Assembly: GCA_019633425.1 (NCBI GenBank)
Contig: WSUB01000087.1
Coordinates: 106,697 to 170,696 of the forward strand
Source of the DNA: Tulasnella sp. 424
Lineage: Eukaryota > Basidiomycota > Agaricomycetes > Cantharellales > Tulasnellaceae
Reading direction: 5' to 3'
Length of the DNA stretch: 64,000 bases
Shown: positions 1 through 11,492 of the stretch, in pieces
Position numbering within the stretch: the stretch's first letter is position 1
Layout: each line of letters begins with the position of its first letter
Notes under the pieces: model-generated
Told to the model about the DNA's origin: nothing
What the model saw: the letters and a program-made list of their open reading frames with translations, nothing else
The model's database searches: none
Position numbers and translations under genes: made by a program

Positions 1-2363
1 TCGCAGGAGCAATATCACCACTCTCTCCATTCCAAACGGCCATTTCTCGAGCCCTGCGCCGCACTTTGGGCCTCCCGTTTTGGTGTTGGAGGGGACTAAA
101 GCGGTTGCTGGAACGTCTTGCCGCGGTGCCGAAATTTAGGCGCGGGATACGGTGGATCGGAGCAAGGCTTCGTAGGCGAAAAGAAGAGCTCCAAGAGTTC
201 CTTGGCTTGACGGACGCATCGGTGCGTGGTGAGGAGGACGAGCAAACGAGGCCTTCGTCGCTCCTCGTGGCCCGCTCGGAAGATGGGCGCAGGACAGTCC
301 GGGGCGTTCGGGATCGAGTTCTTCAACACCCTGTTCTCGTGCGGGCATCGAGATTCATCGAAAAATGGGTCACAACACCGATTGAAACTCACGCTCAACC
401 CATAATTAGGATCTTCAAACCCAGAACTCCTGTTAATCCCGAGTCAGTTAAGGGCAAAGATCGGGACCACCATCTTGTGAACGCACAAGCCGCCAGCTGG
501 CTTTTGGAGATGACATCCAGTCTGGAAGATCAGCTCACCGTCGCCCAAAATATCTGCTTCATTGATCCAACCGCATGCGACATCCCAGCGCTCTATCCTG
601 GGCTTTGGAAGCACCTCCTATCCCTGACTGCTGAAGCCATCCGCACCTGCCAAACCCAATGGTCGGACAGGAATCGATCAGTTGCCGAGCAATTTGGTAC
701 TGCATTGTACCACTTACTACTTTGCTACCCTCGAAACCACGAGCTATGGAGTCAACTCAAGCAGGAGCTACCAGTCGATTTGTTTCGGTCTCGAGGTGCT
801 CCCATCTTGATCGAACTGTCTTGCGCTCTTCAGGGAATTGGAAGTGGAACATATTTCACTCCTTTTTCTAGGCAGTCGTATTCATTCAGGAAAATGATGC
901 TCCACAATATAGTGGTTGACCTACAGGATCGGTGGATACCCGACGGCCAGCGCATAGTTAATGCGCCTTATGATGATGCAATTCTGAGTCTCCTTGCCCT
1001 GCAAATATCACTTCGCATCGGGAAAAACGCGGCTTCGGCGGATATACGAATCGGACAAAATTTGCAAGATCTGGCTGCACAAGCTTACTTGGGGTACGTT
1101 AGCTAATCCCCTGCAGCTATGGTGACCGGATCTAATCTTCTCTGAAGTGCCAATCTCGACAGGAACCTCGCCGATGCCTTACCTGCCCTCACCCACTTCA
1201 TCATTTCCACGCCTGGCCAGCCTCCGGGTGCCGCATCCATTTGTTCAGCGTTCTTAGCAAGAATTAACCTTCTTACGCTCAAGGAAGGTCTATCACAAGA
1301 ACTCCGAGAATCTCTCGCCTCATCTTTAACTGAGCTCCTCTCGGGGTTTGAAACGTTGGCCCGCCGCGAGCCTGAATTTGTTCGGCTGTCGATGGTAGCA
1401 CTTGGTACCTTTCGCGTTGCAGAGCAGGTCGTATTCTGCAACAGGAATGATGCCCCCACCATTAAGACACTGTACCACGCTCTGCAGTATTCTGTTATAT
1501 CCGCAGATCGTAACCCCAGAGTAGCTGATTCAATTGCTCTAGATGATTACTTACTCGAATCCATGAGCTGGATTGCACTGCTTCCGATACCGGGACCTAG
1601 CCAAGAACGTGAACTAGGAAACCACCCTCAGCTTATTACCGGTATATCCCGGGGTCTGAAAGCTAGCTCGGACTCAAAACAAGGTAGATGGATGACAGTC
1701 ATTCATAAAAATTTGACCCAATTAATTCATGGGCGTAACTCGAGTGACTGGAGAGATGCCGGGATCGCGACCTCCGCGGTCTGCTGCCTGAGGAAGGGAA
1801 TTACATACGACGTTGTGAATCGGCAGGTCCAGATCATCAGGCATTTGATTTCAATCTCGAACGATTGGTTGGCGGATTTACTTGCTGCCGAAGTCGTCGA
1901 AGCAGTTGCCCAAGCCGCGGAGACAATCCATGGCTGGATTAATTGGCCTCGCGACTTCCGACGGGACCTTCACAAGGTGCTCTTAGACCTCATCCTGAGG
2001 GTGTGGAGCGCACATATTAGTACGCAAAACTCACTCTCACGCGGTGCTAATCGCTGGCCAATGGACGCAACTCTACATGCACTGCGTATCATCATGCCCT
2101 CTGTCAAAACACCCCAAGCGGGGCCGCGTACTTATGTAGTAGGAGCCGTCACCATACACCTCGAAGTCCTTTTGTCACTAGTTGATTCCTTGAGGAGCGT
2201 CCGGCCAGAGACCGCTTTCTTAGCTCATAACTTGGACGTTTCAATCAATCGTCTCTATGATAATCCCGACAAGCAGTTCGGGTGGAATTACTTCTTATTT
2301 GCTCATCACAGACCCTCGCTATCTTGTTCTCGGTCGGTACAGAATAATAATGGACTTTTATAG
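1..2363 (+). CDS. Unrecognised large protein, 5' end outside the window
   Basis: The frame is open from base 3, so the start codon lies upstream. I read exon A as 3-1093 and exon B as 1163-2363, joined by a 69-nt intron with GTACGT donor, CTAAT branch-like site and CGACAG acceptor. The phases match and the joined product is at least 763 residues. No in-frame ATG near the edge is a convincing start. The first 45 residues are rich in Arg, Lys and Trp. The rest is mixed helical sequence with many Leu and Ile and no obvious membrane segment, signal peptide or catalytic motif. I do not recognise the family; it resembles the large lineage-specific hypothetical proteins common in agaricomycetes. The reading frame is uninterrupted over 2.3 kb, so it is probably a real gene. 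Confidence 0.7.
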
Positions 2364-3195
2364 TAGGCTCTGTAACGGTTTTCCTAGTTCACATAACTCT
2401 TCCTTGTTCTCGTGTTGGTGTCGGCTATTTTATGAACATTTCTACGTCTACACGATGTATTCAGCGGGGCTATATAGATCCAGAGCTTCGTCCTGTACCC
2501 TTAGAAAAGTATACCTGTATCATCCTTTCACGATCTCAACTGCAGGTTTGTACATACCCACAGATTCGAGTTTCAAACGCACACATACGAATGATTCGAC
2601 CCAAGTAGAAAGCGACAGCAAAAAAATTCATTTGCTGGCTGGCATTTGTTGTGCAAGTTCAACGAGCATGCTTCATAATCAACTCTCTACAGTGCACCGA
2701 ACGGGTGCTATGGGGTTATATAAAGTCCATGAATAGCACAAGCCGCTAATACACCTCGGAAGCGACAAACTTTGTGCTCGGGCTCACTAGTTCTCGGTCC
2801 AAAACCTTTGCCAATTGACGGTGGCGTTCGACGGTTTAGCCGCGACTCGGCCAACCTATTCAAGGAACGACGCGATGGTGCGCAGGCAAGGAAACAAATA
2901 TTTCCGAGCTGGTATCCTGAGAATACATAGAACAATAAATTGGACAACCGAACACATAACGTCATAGCTTTAACATTGCGTTATCAAGTAAAGTTTAGTA
3001 ACAGAAGAACGTATGACCTTCAAAAACACGCCAAATCGTCTTGGTAACCGTTCTGGCGATGTAAATCAGCAGGACTCAACAACGCCTCGGCTCTGCCTTG
3101 TATATCGCTGATGTCAGGGGAGAGTAATGAAGAGCTTCATGAAAGAACGTAAGGGCGACGGTATGCGTGTATGGAAGCCGAGGCGCTTGAGCAAA
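2364..3195. other. Gene-free stretch between convergent genes
   Basis: This is the space between the 3' ends of the first gene (+) and kinase-TPR gene 1 (-). Only short ORFs without homology-like features occur here. I see no RNA gene or repeat. Confidence 0.5.
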
Positions 3196-3282
3196 ACCCT
3201 CGAAGGCGTCGATTCTTCCTTGCATGTTGCCGCGGGAGTTATGAGTTGGTAGGGCCTCGAGGTGGAGCAAGGTGGTGTCACT
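3196..3282 (-). repeat. Degenerate TPR unit beyond the stop of kinase-TPR gene 1
   Basis: The DNA just past the stop still aligns to the 120-bp repeat. Landmarks such as the GCGTCG, CTTGC(A/C)TGT and GGGCCTCG blocks recur in order, but with many substitutions. This suggests the array once ran further and was cut short by a new stop. Confidence 0.5.
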
Positions 3283-6200
3283 CTACGTGCTTAGAATACG
3301 ATGCACATCACCGGAACTCCGCAGAGCGCCGGCGATGCCTTGCCTGTCGCGGAGGTTGGTGCGGATCGGGAGGGCTTCGGAGTAGAGCGCGGCGGCCTCG
3401 CTGTCCTTGTCTCGACTCCGATACACGTCAGCGAGTGCCCCCAGAGCGTCAGCTCTCCCTTGTCTGTCACCGAGGACAGTCCGGATTTGTAGCACCTCCC
3501 GGTAGAGGTTGATGGCCTCGTTGTACTCGTTTCGAAGCTGATAGACCTCGGCGAGACCCCACAGAGCGGCGGCTCTGCCTCGCCCGTCGCCGATGTCGGT
3601 ATAAATTTGAAGGGCTTCGGAGTAGTGCGTAATGACCTCGTTGTACTTCTTTAGAGCTCGATGCACTTCAGCAAGACCCCACAGAGTATTAGCTCTGCCT
3701 TCCCTATCGCCGATGTCGGTCCGGATTTGCAGGACTTCGGAGTAATGCGTGATGGCCTCGTTGTACTCCTTACGAGCTCGATGCACCGCAGAAAGACCCC
3801 ACAGGGCGTTGGCTCTGCCTTTCCTGTCGCCGATATCAGTACGGATTTGCAGGGCTTCGACGTAGAGCAGGATGGCCTCGCTATACTCCTTTCGAGCTCG
3901 ATGCACTTCAGCGAGGCCCCACAGCGCGTTGGCTCTACCTTCCCTATCGTCGATGTCGGTCCGGATTTGCAGAGCTTTGGAATAGTGCGTGAAGGCCTCG
4001 CTGTACTTCTTTTGAGCTCGATGCACCTCCCCAAGACCCCACAGCGCGTTGGCCTTGCCTTTCCTGTCGCCGCTGTCGGTACGGATTTGCAGAACCTCGA
4101 AGTAGAGCACGATGGCCTCGCTGTATTCCTTTCGAGCTTGATGCACTTCAGCAAGACCCCACAAAGCGTCGGCTCTGCCTTCCCTATCGCCGATGTCGGT
4201 CCAGATTTGCAGGGCTTCGGAGTAGTGAGCGATGGCCTCGCTGTACTCTTTTTGAGCTCGATGCACCGCAGCCAGACCCCACAACGCGTTGGCCCTGCCT
4301 TCCATGTTGCCGATGTTGGTCCAGATTTGCAGGGCTTCGGAGTAGTGAGCGATGGCCTCGCTGTACGTCTTTCCACCTCGATGCCCCTCCGCGAGACCCC
4401 ACAACGCGTTGGCTCTGCCTTTCCTGTCGCCGAGATCAGTAAGAATTTGCAAGGCTTCGAAGTAGAGCGTGATGGCCTCGTTGTACTCGTTTCGAAGCCG
4501 ATACGCCTCGGCGAGACCCCACAGAGCGGCTGCTCTGCCTCGCCTGTCGCCGATGTCGGTACGGATTTGCAGGACTTCGGAGTAGTGCGTGATGGCCTCG
4601 CTGGACTCCTTTCGAGCTCGATGCACTTCAGCGAGACCCCATAGAGTGTCGGTTCTGCCTTCCCTGTCGCCGATGTCGGTCCGGATTTGCAGGGCTTCTG
4701 AGTAGTGCGTGAGGGCTTTGCTGTACTCCTTTTGAGCTTGATGCACCGCAGCGAGACCCCACAGGGCGTTGGCTCTGCCTTTCGTGTCGTCGATATCGGT
4801 ACGGATTTGCAGGGTCTCGAAGTAGAGTGTGATTGCCTCGCTATACTCCTTTCGAGCTCGATGCACTTCAGCGAGACCCCACAGAGTGTCGGCTCTGCCT
4901 TCCCTGTCGCCGATGTCGGTCCGGATTTGCAGGGCATCGGAGTAGCGCGTGATGGCCTCGATGTACTCCTTTCGAGCTCGATGCACCTCCCCGAGACCCC
5001 ACAGCGCGTTGGCTCTGCCTTTCTTGTCGCCGATGTCGGTACGGATTTGCAGGTCCTCGGAGTAGAGCGCGATGGCCTTGCTGTATTCATCCTGAAGTCG
5101 ATGCACCTCAGCGAGACTCCACAGAACGTCGGCTCTGCCTTTCCTGTCGCCGAGGCCGGTACGGATTTGCAGGGCCTCGGAGTAGAGCGCGATGGTCTTG
5201 CTATACTCATCTCGAAGCCGATGCACCTCAGCGAGACTCCACAGAACGTCGGCTCTGCCTTTCCTGTCGCCGATATCGGTACGGATTTGTAGTGCCTCGG
5301 AGTAGAGCTTGGTGGCCTCGTCGTACTCCTTTTGAAGAAAATGCACCTCAGCGACACACCATAGGGTGTCGGCTCTGCCTCGCCTGTTGCCGGCGTCAGT
5401 ACGAATTTGCAGTACCTCGGTGTAGTCTGCGTTGGCTTCTCCGTACTCTTCTCGCTCTTGATGCAGCTGACCGCGACAGACCAAAGCGTTGGCTTTGCCG
5501 TTCAGATCGCCGATCTTGGTATGGATCTGACTAGCCTCGGTGAAACAGGCAAACGCCATGACAAAGTCACCGGACGTCCGCGCCGTCCCTCCCCGCTGCA
5601 TCAGAGCTCTGGAAGAGGATTCGGTTAAGAATGATGCATATTTCGCGTTTCTAGTAGTGTCTGGGATGACCATCGGCTATATCATAATTGGTCAATCGCG
5701 TTTCACGAACTATAAGCCAGCATCCCTCACCATATCACTGATGGCACGTAGATAGTCTTTAGCCGTCGGTCTTTCGCTAGGATTGGCGTTCCAACACATG
5801 GTCATAAGGGAGCAAAGATTCTGAAACAATGACACGCGAGCATGGTCATTCACGGAAGGAAGATCGCCATTGATGACGCGTTCGATAACAACGATGTCCG
5901 CCGAGACATCTTGAAACGGGATGGAGTTGGTCAGGACCTTTTTTGGGGCGAATGTGTGAGCCGTGGGTACCCGTCGAAATCGAATTCAGAGGTTTTACCT
6001 CATAAGCTATCCATCCTAATGCCCATATATCACTCCAGAGGCTCATTTGGTCGTCGTTTAGCAGCTCTGGAGCAGCCCAGCGAAGGGTGTATATATTCCC
6101 CGTAAGAGTTATGGTTTTGCTGAGGGTGGAGAACTTGGCTTGGAGCGGCTGCTGTTGATTTTGGACTAGCCCCGGTTGTCTGTTGAGATCATGTTCTGTG

Positions 6201-7289
6201 AGGCGACGAGCAGACCCAAAGTCGGTAATCACTGCGACGTGCTCCGAGTTTACTAATACATTGTACTGCATGGTTAAGGACTAAGCATGTCAAGCGTATT
6301 ATCATTGCACGTCTGGAGCTTACCGACTTGAGGTCGCCGTGGCATATCGGTGGCTTTCGGCTATGAAGATATTCCAACCCCCCTGCCACGTCGTTGATCT
6401 AGAGTACAGATTCTCAGAGTCGGTTCAACACGGAGTCTTTTGGTCTTACCAACGAGATCCGCTCCGGAATTTCCCAATCGCGTGAAGCGACAAAGTCTTT
6501 CAAATTGCCATTCTCCGCCCAAGGGAATACCAGCCAGATTATATCCTTGGATAGGTCTTCGACGAATCCTTTGAGCTCCACGACGTTCGGATGAGAAAGT
6601 TCAAGTAGAAATTCCGTTTCCCTGAGTGCCAACTGGAAGAGCTTAGCTCCTGATGAACCTTTACGAAGCTAAAGGGAGCATGCTTACTCCCAGTACTCGC
6701 TCTAGATCTTTATTATCTCCTATTCTCGATTTCTTTACTGCTACGAACTTCCAAATCGAGATCGAAATCAGCTAATCGGTATGTCTAAAGGAGCAGAGAA
6801 ACCGATCACGGCCGACCTCTCCGTCCCAAAAAACGTCACTATCAGACCCGTGCCCCCCCTGGTCATCTTTTCCTTCGTCATCAAGCTTCCCATCAGCGTC
6901 TCGCTGGTGGTCCTTAGCCCCTCGAATATGGCCATCGGATTCGGAGGACAGACGGGATAGTAACTGCAGAACTTCCCTCGAGTTGTAGGACCTGCCCCCA
7001 AACAATCTATAGTAGGGGTCACTGTTGAGAAGAAAGGCTTTTGATACAGTCGCATGCCCTCCATGGAACTGGCGGGCGCCTTCGGGACATTTAACCGACG
7101 ATGGACGAATTCGCCATTTCTCGAGGTTCTTCATCCTCGCTCTCTACAAGCGACTGGTCGTTATAATTAAACTTCGAAGTTCCGGACGCGACGCACCAAC
7201 TTGGCGCTCAGCTTGAAATCACTGCGAGAACCCCTGGGGTCGGATCTAGTCGAACGAGGCATGTCGGTGGAGTCCCTTTTGTCTTCCAT
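3283..7289 (-). CDS. Protein kinase-TPR fusion protein 1
   Basis: Eight exons (minus strand): 7289-7197, 7143-6817, 6747-6688, 6632-6450, 6398-6324, 6265-5999, 5937-5731, 5676-3283. They sum to 1201 residues. The kinase has a glycine-rich loop (FHGGHATV, about residue 60), VAVKK lysine (about 145), CHGDLKS catalytic loop (about 240), DFG (about 261), an APE-type AAPELL and a C-lobe CWNANPSERPT. HGD replaces HRD, as in many fungal TKL-like kinases. About 18 TPR/kinesin-light-chain-like repeats of 40 residues follow, typified by GLAEVHRARKEYSEAI. No signal peptide or membrane span is visible, so it is probably cytosolic. Two oddities stand out. There is an acidic insertion of about 60 residues between glycine loop and lysine. 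The 6816-6748 intron needs a GTCGGC donor; without it a TAG interrupts the frame. The C-terminal cap found in paralogues 2 and 3 is missing. Substrate unknown. Confidence 0.82.
3300..5570 (-). repeat. 120-bp coding tandem array (about 18 TPR units)
   Basis: The DNA repeats every 120 bp with no spacer, each unit coding one 40-residue TPR. Central units are very similar at the nucleotide level. The outermost units, near 5400-5570 and below 3500, are more diverged. This matches unequal exchange acting on the middle of the array. Confidence 0.9.
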
Positions 7290-10141
7290 CAAGTGCTTAG
7301 CGGAGAGGGAATGAGTGATACTGTGTTTGGGCGTCGGCAAGTCAAAGAGCGGCAACGGTGCGGTGTGGTGAGCAGGGTGTGGCGATAGGAGGCATGCGCG
7401 GACGTGCCACAGTCTCTTGCACACCAGCGTGGGATGCAGAAAAGTCTGATTTGTCAGCTGTGGCACACGGGAGAAATCACGCGACTCTGCGAGTCGTTTC
7501 GAGGAATTACTCGCAAGAAAGTCGCAAGGGGGATGCGGGAGAACCCTTGATGGAGGGAACCGGGAGTTTGGCCCCGAAAAAACACAACGAGAAAACACAA
7601 CAAAAACACAAATTGAGTCCTACCACGCCCGGAATGCTTACCACCTCGCAGTCTGCCTCGAGGCGAAGGCCTGGGGGTGGTCGGACGGGAGTCGCGCGAT
7701 TTGATTGGTCAGTAGATAAAATGGAAAATTAAAGAAAAATAGCGTGAATGAAGAGGTGAGGACCGGAATAGAAGGGCTATGGAAAGCGGCGGTAAATAGA
7801 CTCCCAATTGGTCAAAATGAAGGGATATTGGGGGAGAGGTAACGTCCGGGAAGGGGGTGGTTGTAGGGGGTGCATATTCATATTATAGAGGGTCGCGGAA
7901 GGAGTTCCGGTCAAAGCGAAGTGCAACCGAGTAATTAAAGCGGTCGATCAAGGCCAAAGCGATGGAATCACGGGGAAACACATGATCCGATTCACACAGA
8001 GAAAACAAAGGATAGGGCTCCAAGCACAACCACCTCGGAGGGATGTCGAGGCAAAGTGGTGCCTACAGGCACAGTTATGTAAGAAGGGGACAAACTTAAG
8101 CTCCACGATCTCTTTAACCATCAGAGGTGATTCTGCGCTCTGCGCCTACAAGGACCAAACTGAGCTAGGGCGAGGCAACGGGTAGGATGGAAAGGTGGCG
8201 GCGAAAGACTGGGGTTGTGGAGCATATCGATAAATATCCTCACATGTTGGGTATTGGCCGTCTCGCCGACATCTTCCCCACCCAGATAACATCGTCACAC
8301 AGCCGAGGTAGCAGCCAGGCACGATCCGGTTAGTCCTAGAAGCTGATTCTTAAATGTCACGGCACAGCGAAGGCTCTATTCAGTGATTACATTGAAGCGA
8401 GCGCGCAGGGATGGATCTGGTACTTAATTTGTCGGTTAAGAGAAGAGCAAGAGGACACTGAGAAATAAGAAACGAACAGGACAGGGGAGGGCGGGCGGCG
8501 GGAGTACAGTGAACACGAAGCAGAGGTTGAAACAGAAAAAGTGACAAGAAAAGACACATAAGAGGGAGAATGTAGGAGGGTTTACACAGAAATAGAGTAT
8601 AGACTCACAAGAGGGGGCTTCGGTGACAGCCCACCCTCGCCAGACAAGAACCACAGTACTGAAGTCAAGGTCTGACGAGGATAGGGGTGGGGAACGGAAG
8701 TAGGGGGGAAGAGGAGAGAGAACCAGCAACGAAGACGCGAGGTTGGCAGATCTGCGGGTCAAGTCCATCAGTGCCGAACACGGATAGCGATCAAGGACAA
8801 ACCTCACCATCGACGATGCCGAGGTTAGTATGTATGGGTAATTGATTTGATTGTATTGCTTGACGAGCACCAGCTGAAACGCCAGCGGAGGAAGTTCCAG
8901 ATGAGGCTCGCTGCAGTTGCCCCAGTTGGGACGTGGAGGTGCGAACCTCCGGGTGAAGGAGCCGGCGAACGGCTACAACTTCAATGATTGCAAGGACAGT
9001 GAACGGGGGGGAAGCCGCGCCAGTCCTGCTGATTGCACGCGTCGATACTGCGGAACATGTTCCAAGAGAGTCGACGTGGCGGATTCCTCCTGAGGTAGGA
9101 AGGAGTTGGGAAGAGTAGGGGCTCGAAGCGCGGGGTCGAACGGAGTGCTTGAGCATGGAACTGATTGCGGGAGTGGTGGGATTGGTGTACGAGTGGGAAG
9201 GAGAGGTTTGAGGGGAAAGAGGCCGGCCCTCGAGCTCCACGGGTCAAAGAGGTCGAGGGCCTATATTGGAGTATGGGTAATTGATTTGGTGGATCAGAGG
9301 ATCACCCCGAAGGGACTATTTCCTCTGATAGCCTTCGCGGAGCCATGAGGTACTGCTTGCCGCAGGGTCACGCCGTCAGAGCCTGGTTAAACCACGAATG
9401 GCGAAACGAAGCTTGGCGTGTTACCGAGGGGTCAAGTCGGACGCCCGGCTACAACGCGAAGAGCTGGCATTGCTGAAAGCCTGAATCAGCCAAAGTTCGC
9501 CAGAGCGACCTTTCTCTTGCGACCATATCGATGGAAGTGAAGCGTATGAACGAATTGCAACTAGTAACCCGTCCAGGCGGTTAGCATCGACTGCAGACGG
9601 GGAAGCGGCGTCACGTTGCTCACTGGTTAAGGACTCTGGCAAGCCGCAAAAATCCACGCATGGTCGTTGAACGCTTTAGCAATCGTCTCTGTGCCCCCTT
9701 GCAGACGGATGGTTGGACTACAGGGTTTGTCCGCACGTGCCTTCGATTCCAGCGGAAGGCGCGTTGACAGTGACGTCAGGTGAGGGAGAGAGAGCGTAGG
9801 ACGTGTCGGAAGGTCGGAACTTGGATTACAAAAAGGCAGTCGGCGTGCGCATTAGGAGCCTGAGAGGGTCCTTTGGGAGACAGGCGTTGGAAGAGAGCGA
9901 AAGGGTGCTACAAACTCAACAGGTCGGTCAGACTGCCAGGTGATGAGACGCCGAGACCTTACAGGAGCAAAAACGCAAGGGTATCCCCAGCCAAAGGCTA
10001 GACAAAAGTCAAGCCTAGAACAGCTGGGCCTGGGACGTGGTACACCGTGTTAGCGTTAAGAGTCATACAACAGGGTCCTGCAAGGAAAAAACCCCCGAGC
10101 TTGGAAGTTGGACGACTTACGCTTGAACGAGTTTGCTACGA
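7290..10141. other. Long stretch with no gene I can support
   Basis: The part next to 7290 is the presumed promoter of kinase-TPR gene 1. Minus-strand ORFs at 8791-9240 (149 codons, Ser/Pro-rich) and 8436-8870 have no recognisable domain or splice pattern. A short direct repeat (TATGGGTAATTGATTTG) occurs near 8834 and 9273. Confidence 0.45.
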
Positions 10142-10893
10142 CTCCCACTTTCGTCTGTTCACTGGCCCTACCCAGTGTCGGGACGGCAGCACCGACGACA
10201 AGGTCACCAGCTGCTACCAAGTGAGCGAGCGGTGGTGGTCTGGGGAATCCGACGTTTCACCCAGTCCGGGTTCAAATACCCCTGTTCGGATCTAGCAGCT
10301 AGCTCCGCCCACTAAAGCCGCGTAGCCCTGACCAAGACTCGGGCTCGCTCTTCCTGAATAATCACCTCTCGCGATACTTTCTATCTGTTTCCTTTCTCCT
10401 GACTGTGGACCTGGATGCACTTCACTTCGATACGGAGATGTAATCTCCACTCTTGATTGTACCAACCGATGTTCTCTTTCTCTTCACTTCTTCTGGTAGA
10501 TATCAGTTGTAAGCGGGGTATCTGGGGTACTGTCCCCCACGCACCTTGACGTCCCACGACAGTATGCTCGCGCGGAATAAATTTAGATTATCATCGTCAT
10601 CGACTCGGGCTCGCTCGTCGCCGCCAGTAAAGAAAAAGCTATGCCGAGCGCGTTTCGACTTTAAGAGAAAGCAGCCCTCGAGCCCAAATCAATCCAACAC
10701 GCCGAGATCACGGACATGGACTCGCCAGGGAGAAAGTTCTAGCGAATCAAAGACCTCGGATCAGGGATATGAACGCAAAGGGATGGCAATGGGATACAAT
10801 ACATGCAAAACATTCTCGGCGAAAGAGACAGGTATAGGAAACAGTCATACCAAACAGTCATACAACTCTTTCGACGATAACTAGCATGGAGCT
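10142..10893 (+). repeat. SINE-like interspersed repeat, copy 1
   Basis: Starts with CTCCCACTTTCGTCTGTTCA and contains a tRNA-like segment. GTGAGCGAGCGGTGGTGG resembles a Pol III A box, and GGGTTCAAATACCCC about 36 bp later resembles a B box / T-arm. The 3' body ends in CGACGATAACTAGCATGGAGC. The same segments recur at 20333-20857 and 26868-27435, and as a fragment at 38899. This copy is interrupted by a nested insertion. No long ORF is present, so it is non-autonomous. Confidence 0.72.
10351..10601. mobile_element. Nested 251-bp insertion with 15-bp target duplication
   Basis: The segment is flanked by identical GACTCGGGCTCGCTC at 10336-10350 and 10602-10616. Other copies of the host repeat run through this point uninterrupted, which shows this is an insertion. 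The insert ends in an ATTATCATCGTCATC-like simple tail, as in short retroposons. It has no coding capacity. Confidence 0.68.
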
Positions 10894-11492
10894 TGTAGGA
10901 CCTCGGGTGATAAGCCGGAGGGGACATTCTATATTATGCTTGGACTCCTGGGGTCAAACGCGACGGGTACCAGCTACAGTGTACTTCACAAAGCTAGAGG
11001 GGATGTCGTGACCACTAAGAGATCGCGTCCCCAAAGGGTTCTCCGGATCTTCGTTAATGAGCAGCGTCCGCCGTGGCAGGGACACGCTTGATTGAGGAAA
11101 CCATCGTCGCTGCTAGTTCACACACTTATTTGAGAGTCCTAGACGTCGCCCGTCAAAGACTGTTTGGCAAAGGTCGAAAGGAAGAAGTCTCATTTTACGA
11201 AAAAGTGAAAAGAGACAAGTACATGCAAAGAGGGTGATCTACAGAACATAAGGCACAACATACGAGCAGAGGTACTCGGAATACAATGAGAGAGAGAGGA
11301 CATATGTAAATCGAAAGGGACATCTACGAGAAGATGTCGGACATGGCTCCCCAGAACGGGGAGTAGCCTCGTAAACCGAGAAGTATTAGCCATTTGAATA
11401 ACGCTTCGGCATAAGAGCCAATGAATACCTACCTCATCATGAAGCGTGGGCAGTCACGACTGGAAAAGACTCGCCAAGGTCAATCCGATCGG
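10894..11492. other. 3' flank of kinase-TPR gene 2
   Basis: From about 11050 this is alignable to 39702-40152 beside kinase-TPR gene 3. Position 11055-11056 (in TCGTTAATGAG) is the empty target site of the element inserted at 38999-39701. No gene seen. Confidence 0.6.

Noticed and set aside
2257..2736. 159-codon plus ORF overlapping the end of the first gene
   Set aside because: Overlaps the coding exon in another frame and has Cys/Ser/Tyr-rich noncoding-like composition.
3651..5357. A 568-codon frame in another phase of the kinase-TPR gene 1 array, and 195-327-codon frames on the opposite strand
   Set aside because: The 120-bp period is a multiple of three, so any stop-free frame in one unit stays open through the array. 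The TPR frame fits the family and the spliced kinase.
3300..5570. CRISPR-like regular repeats
   Set aside because: Units are contiguous, coding and 120 bp long with no unique spacers; the host is a eukaryote.
8791..9240. 149-codon minus ORF
   Set aside because: Low-complexity Ser/Pro/Thr composition, no domain, no supporting splice sites or paralogue.
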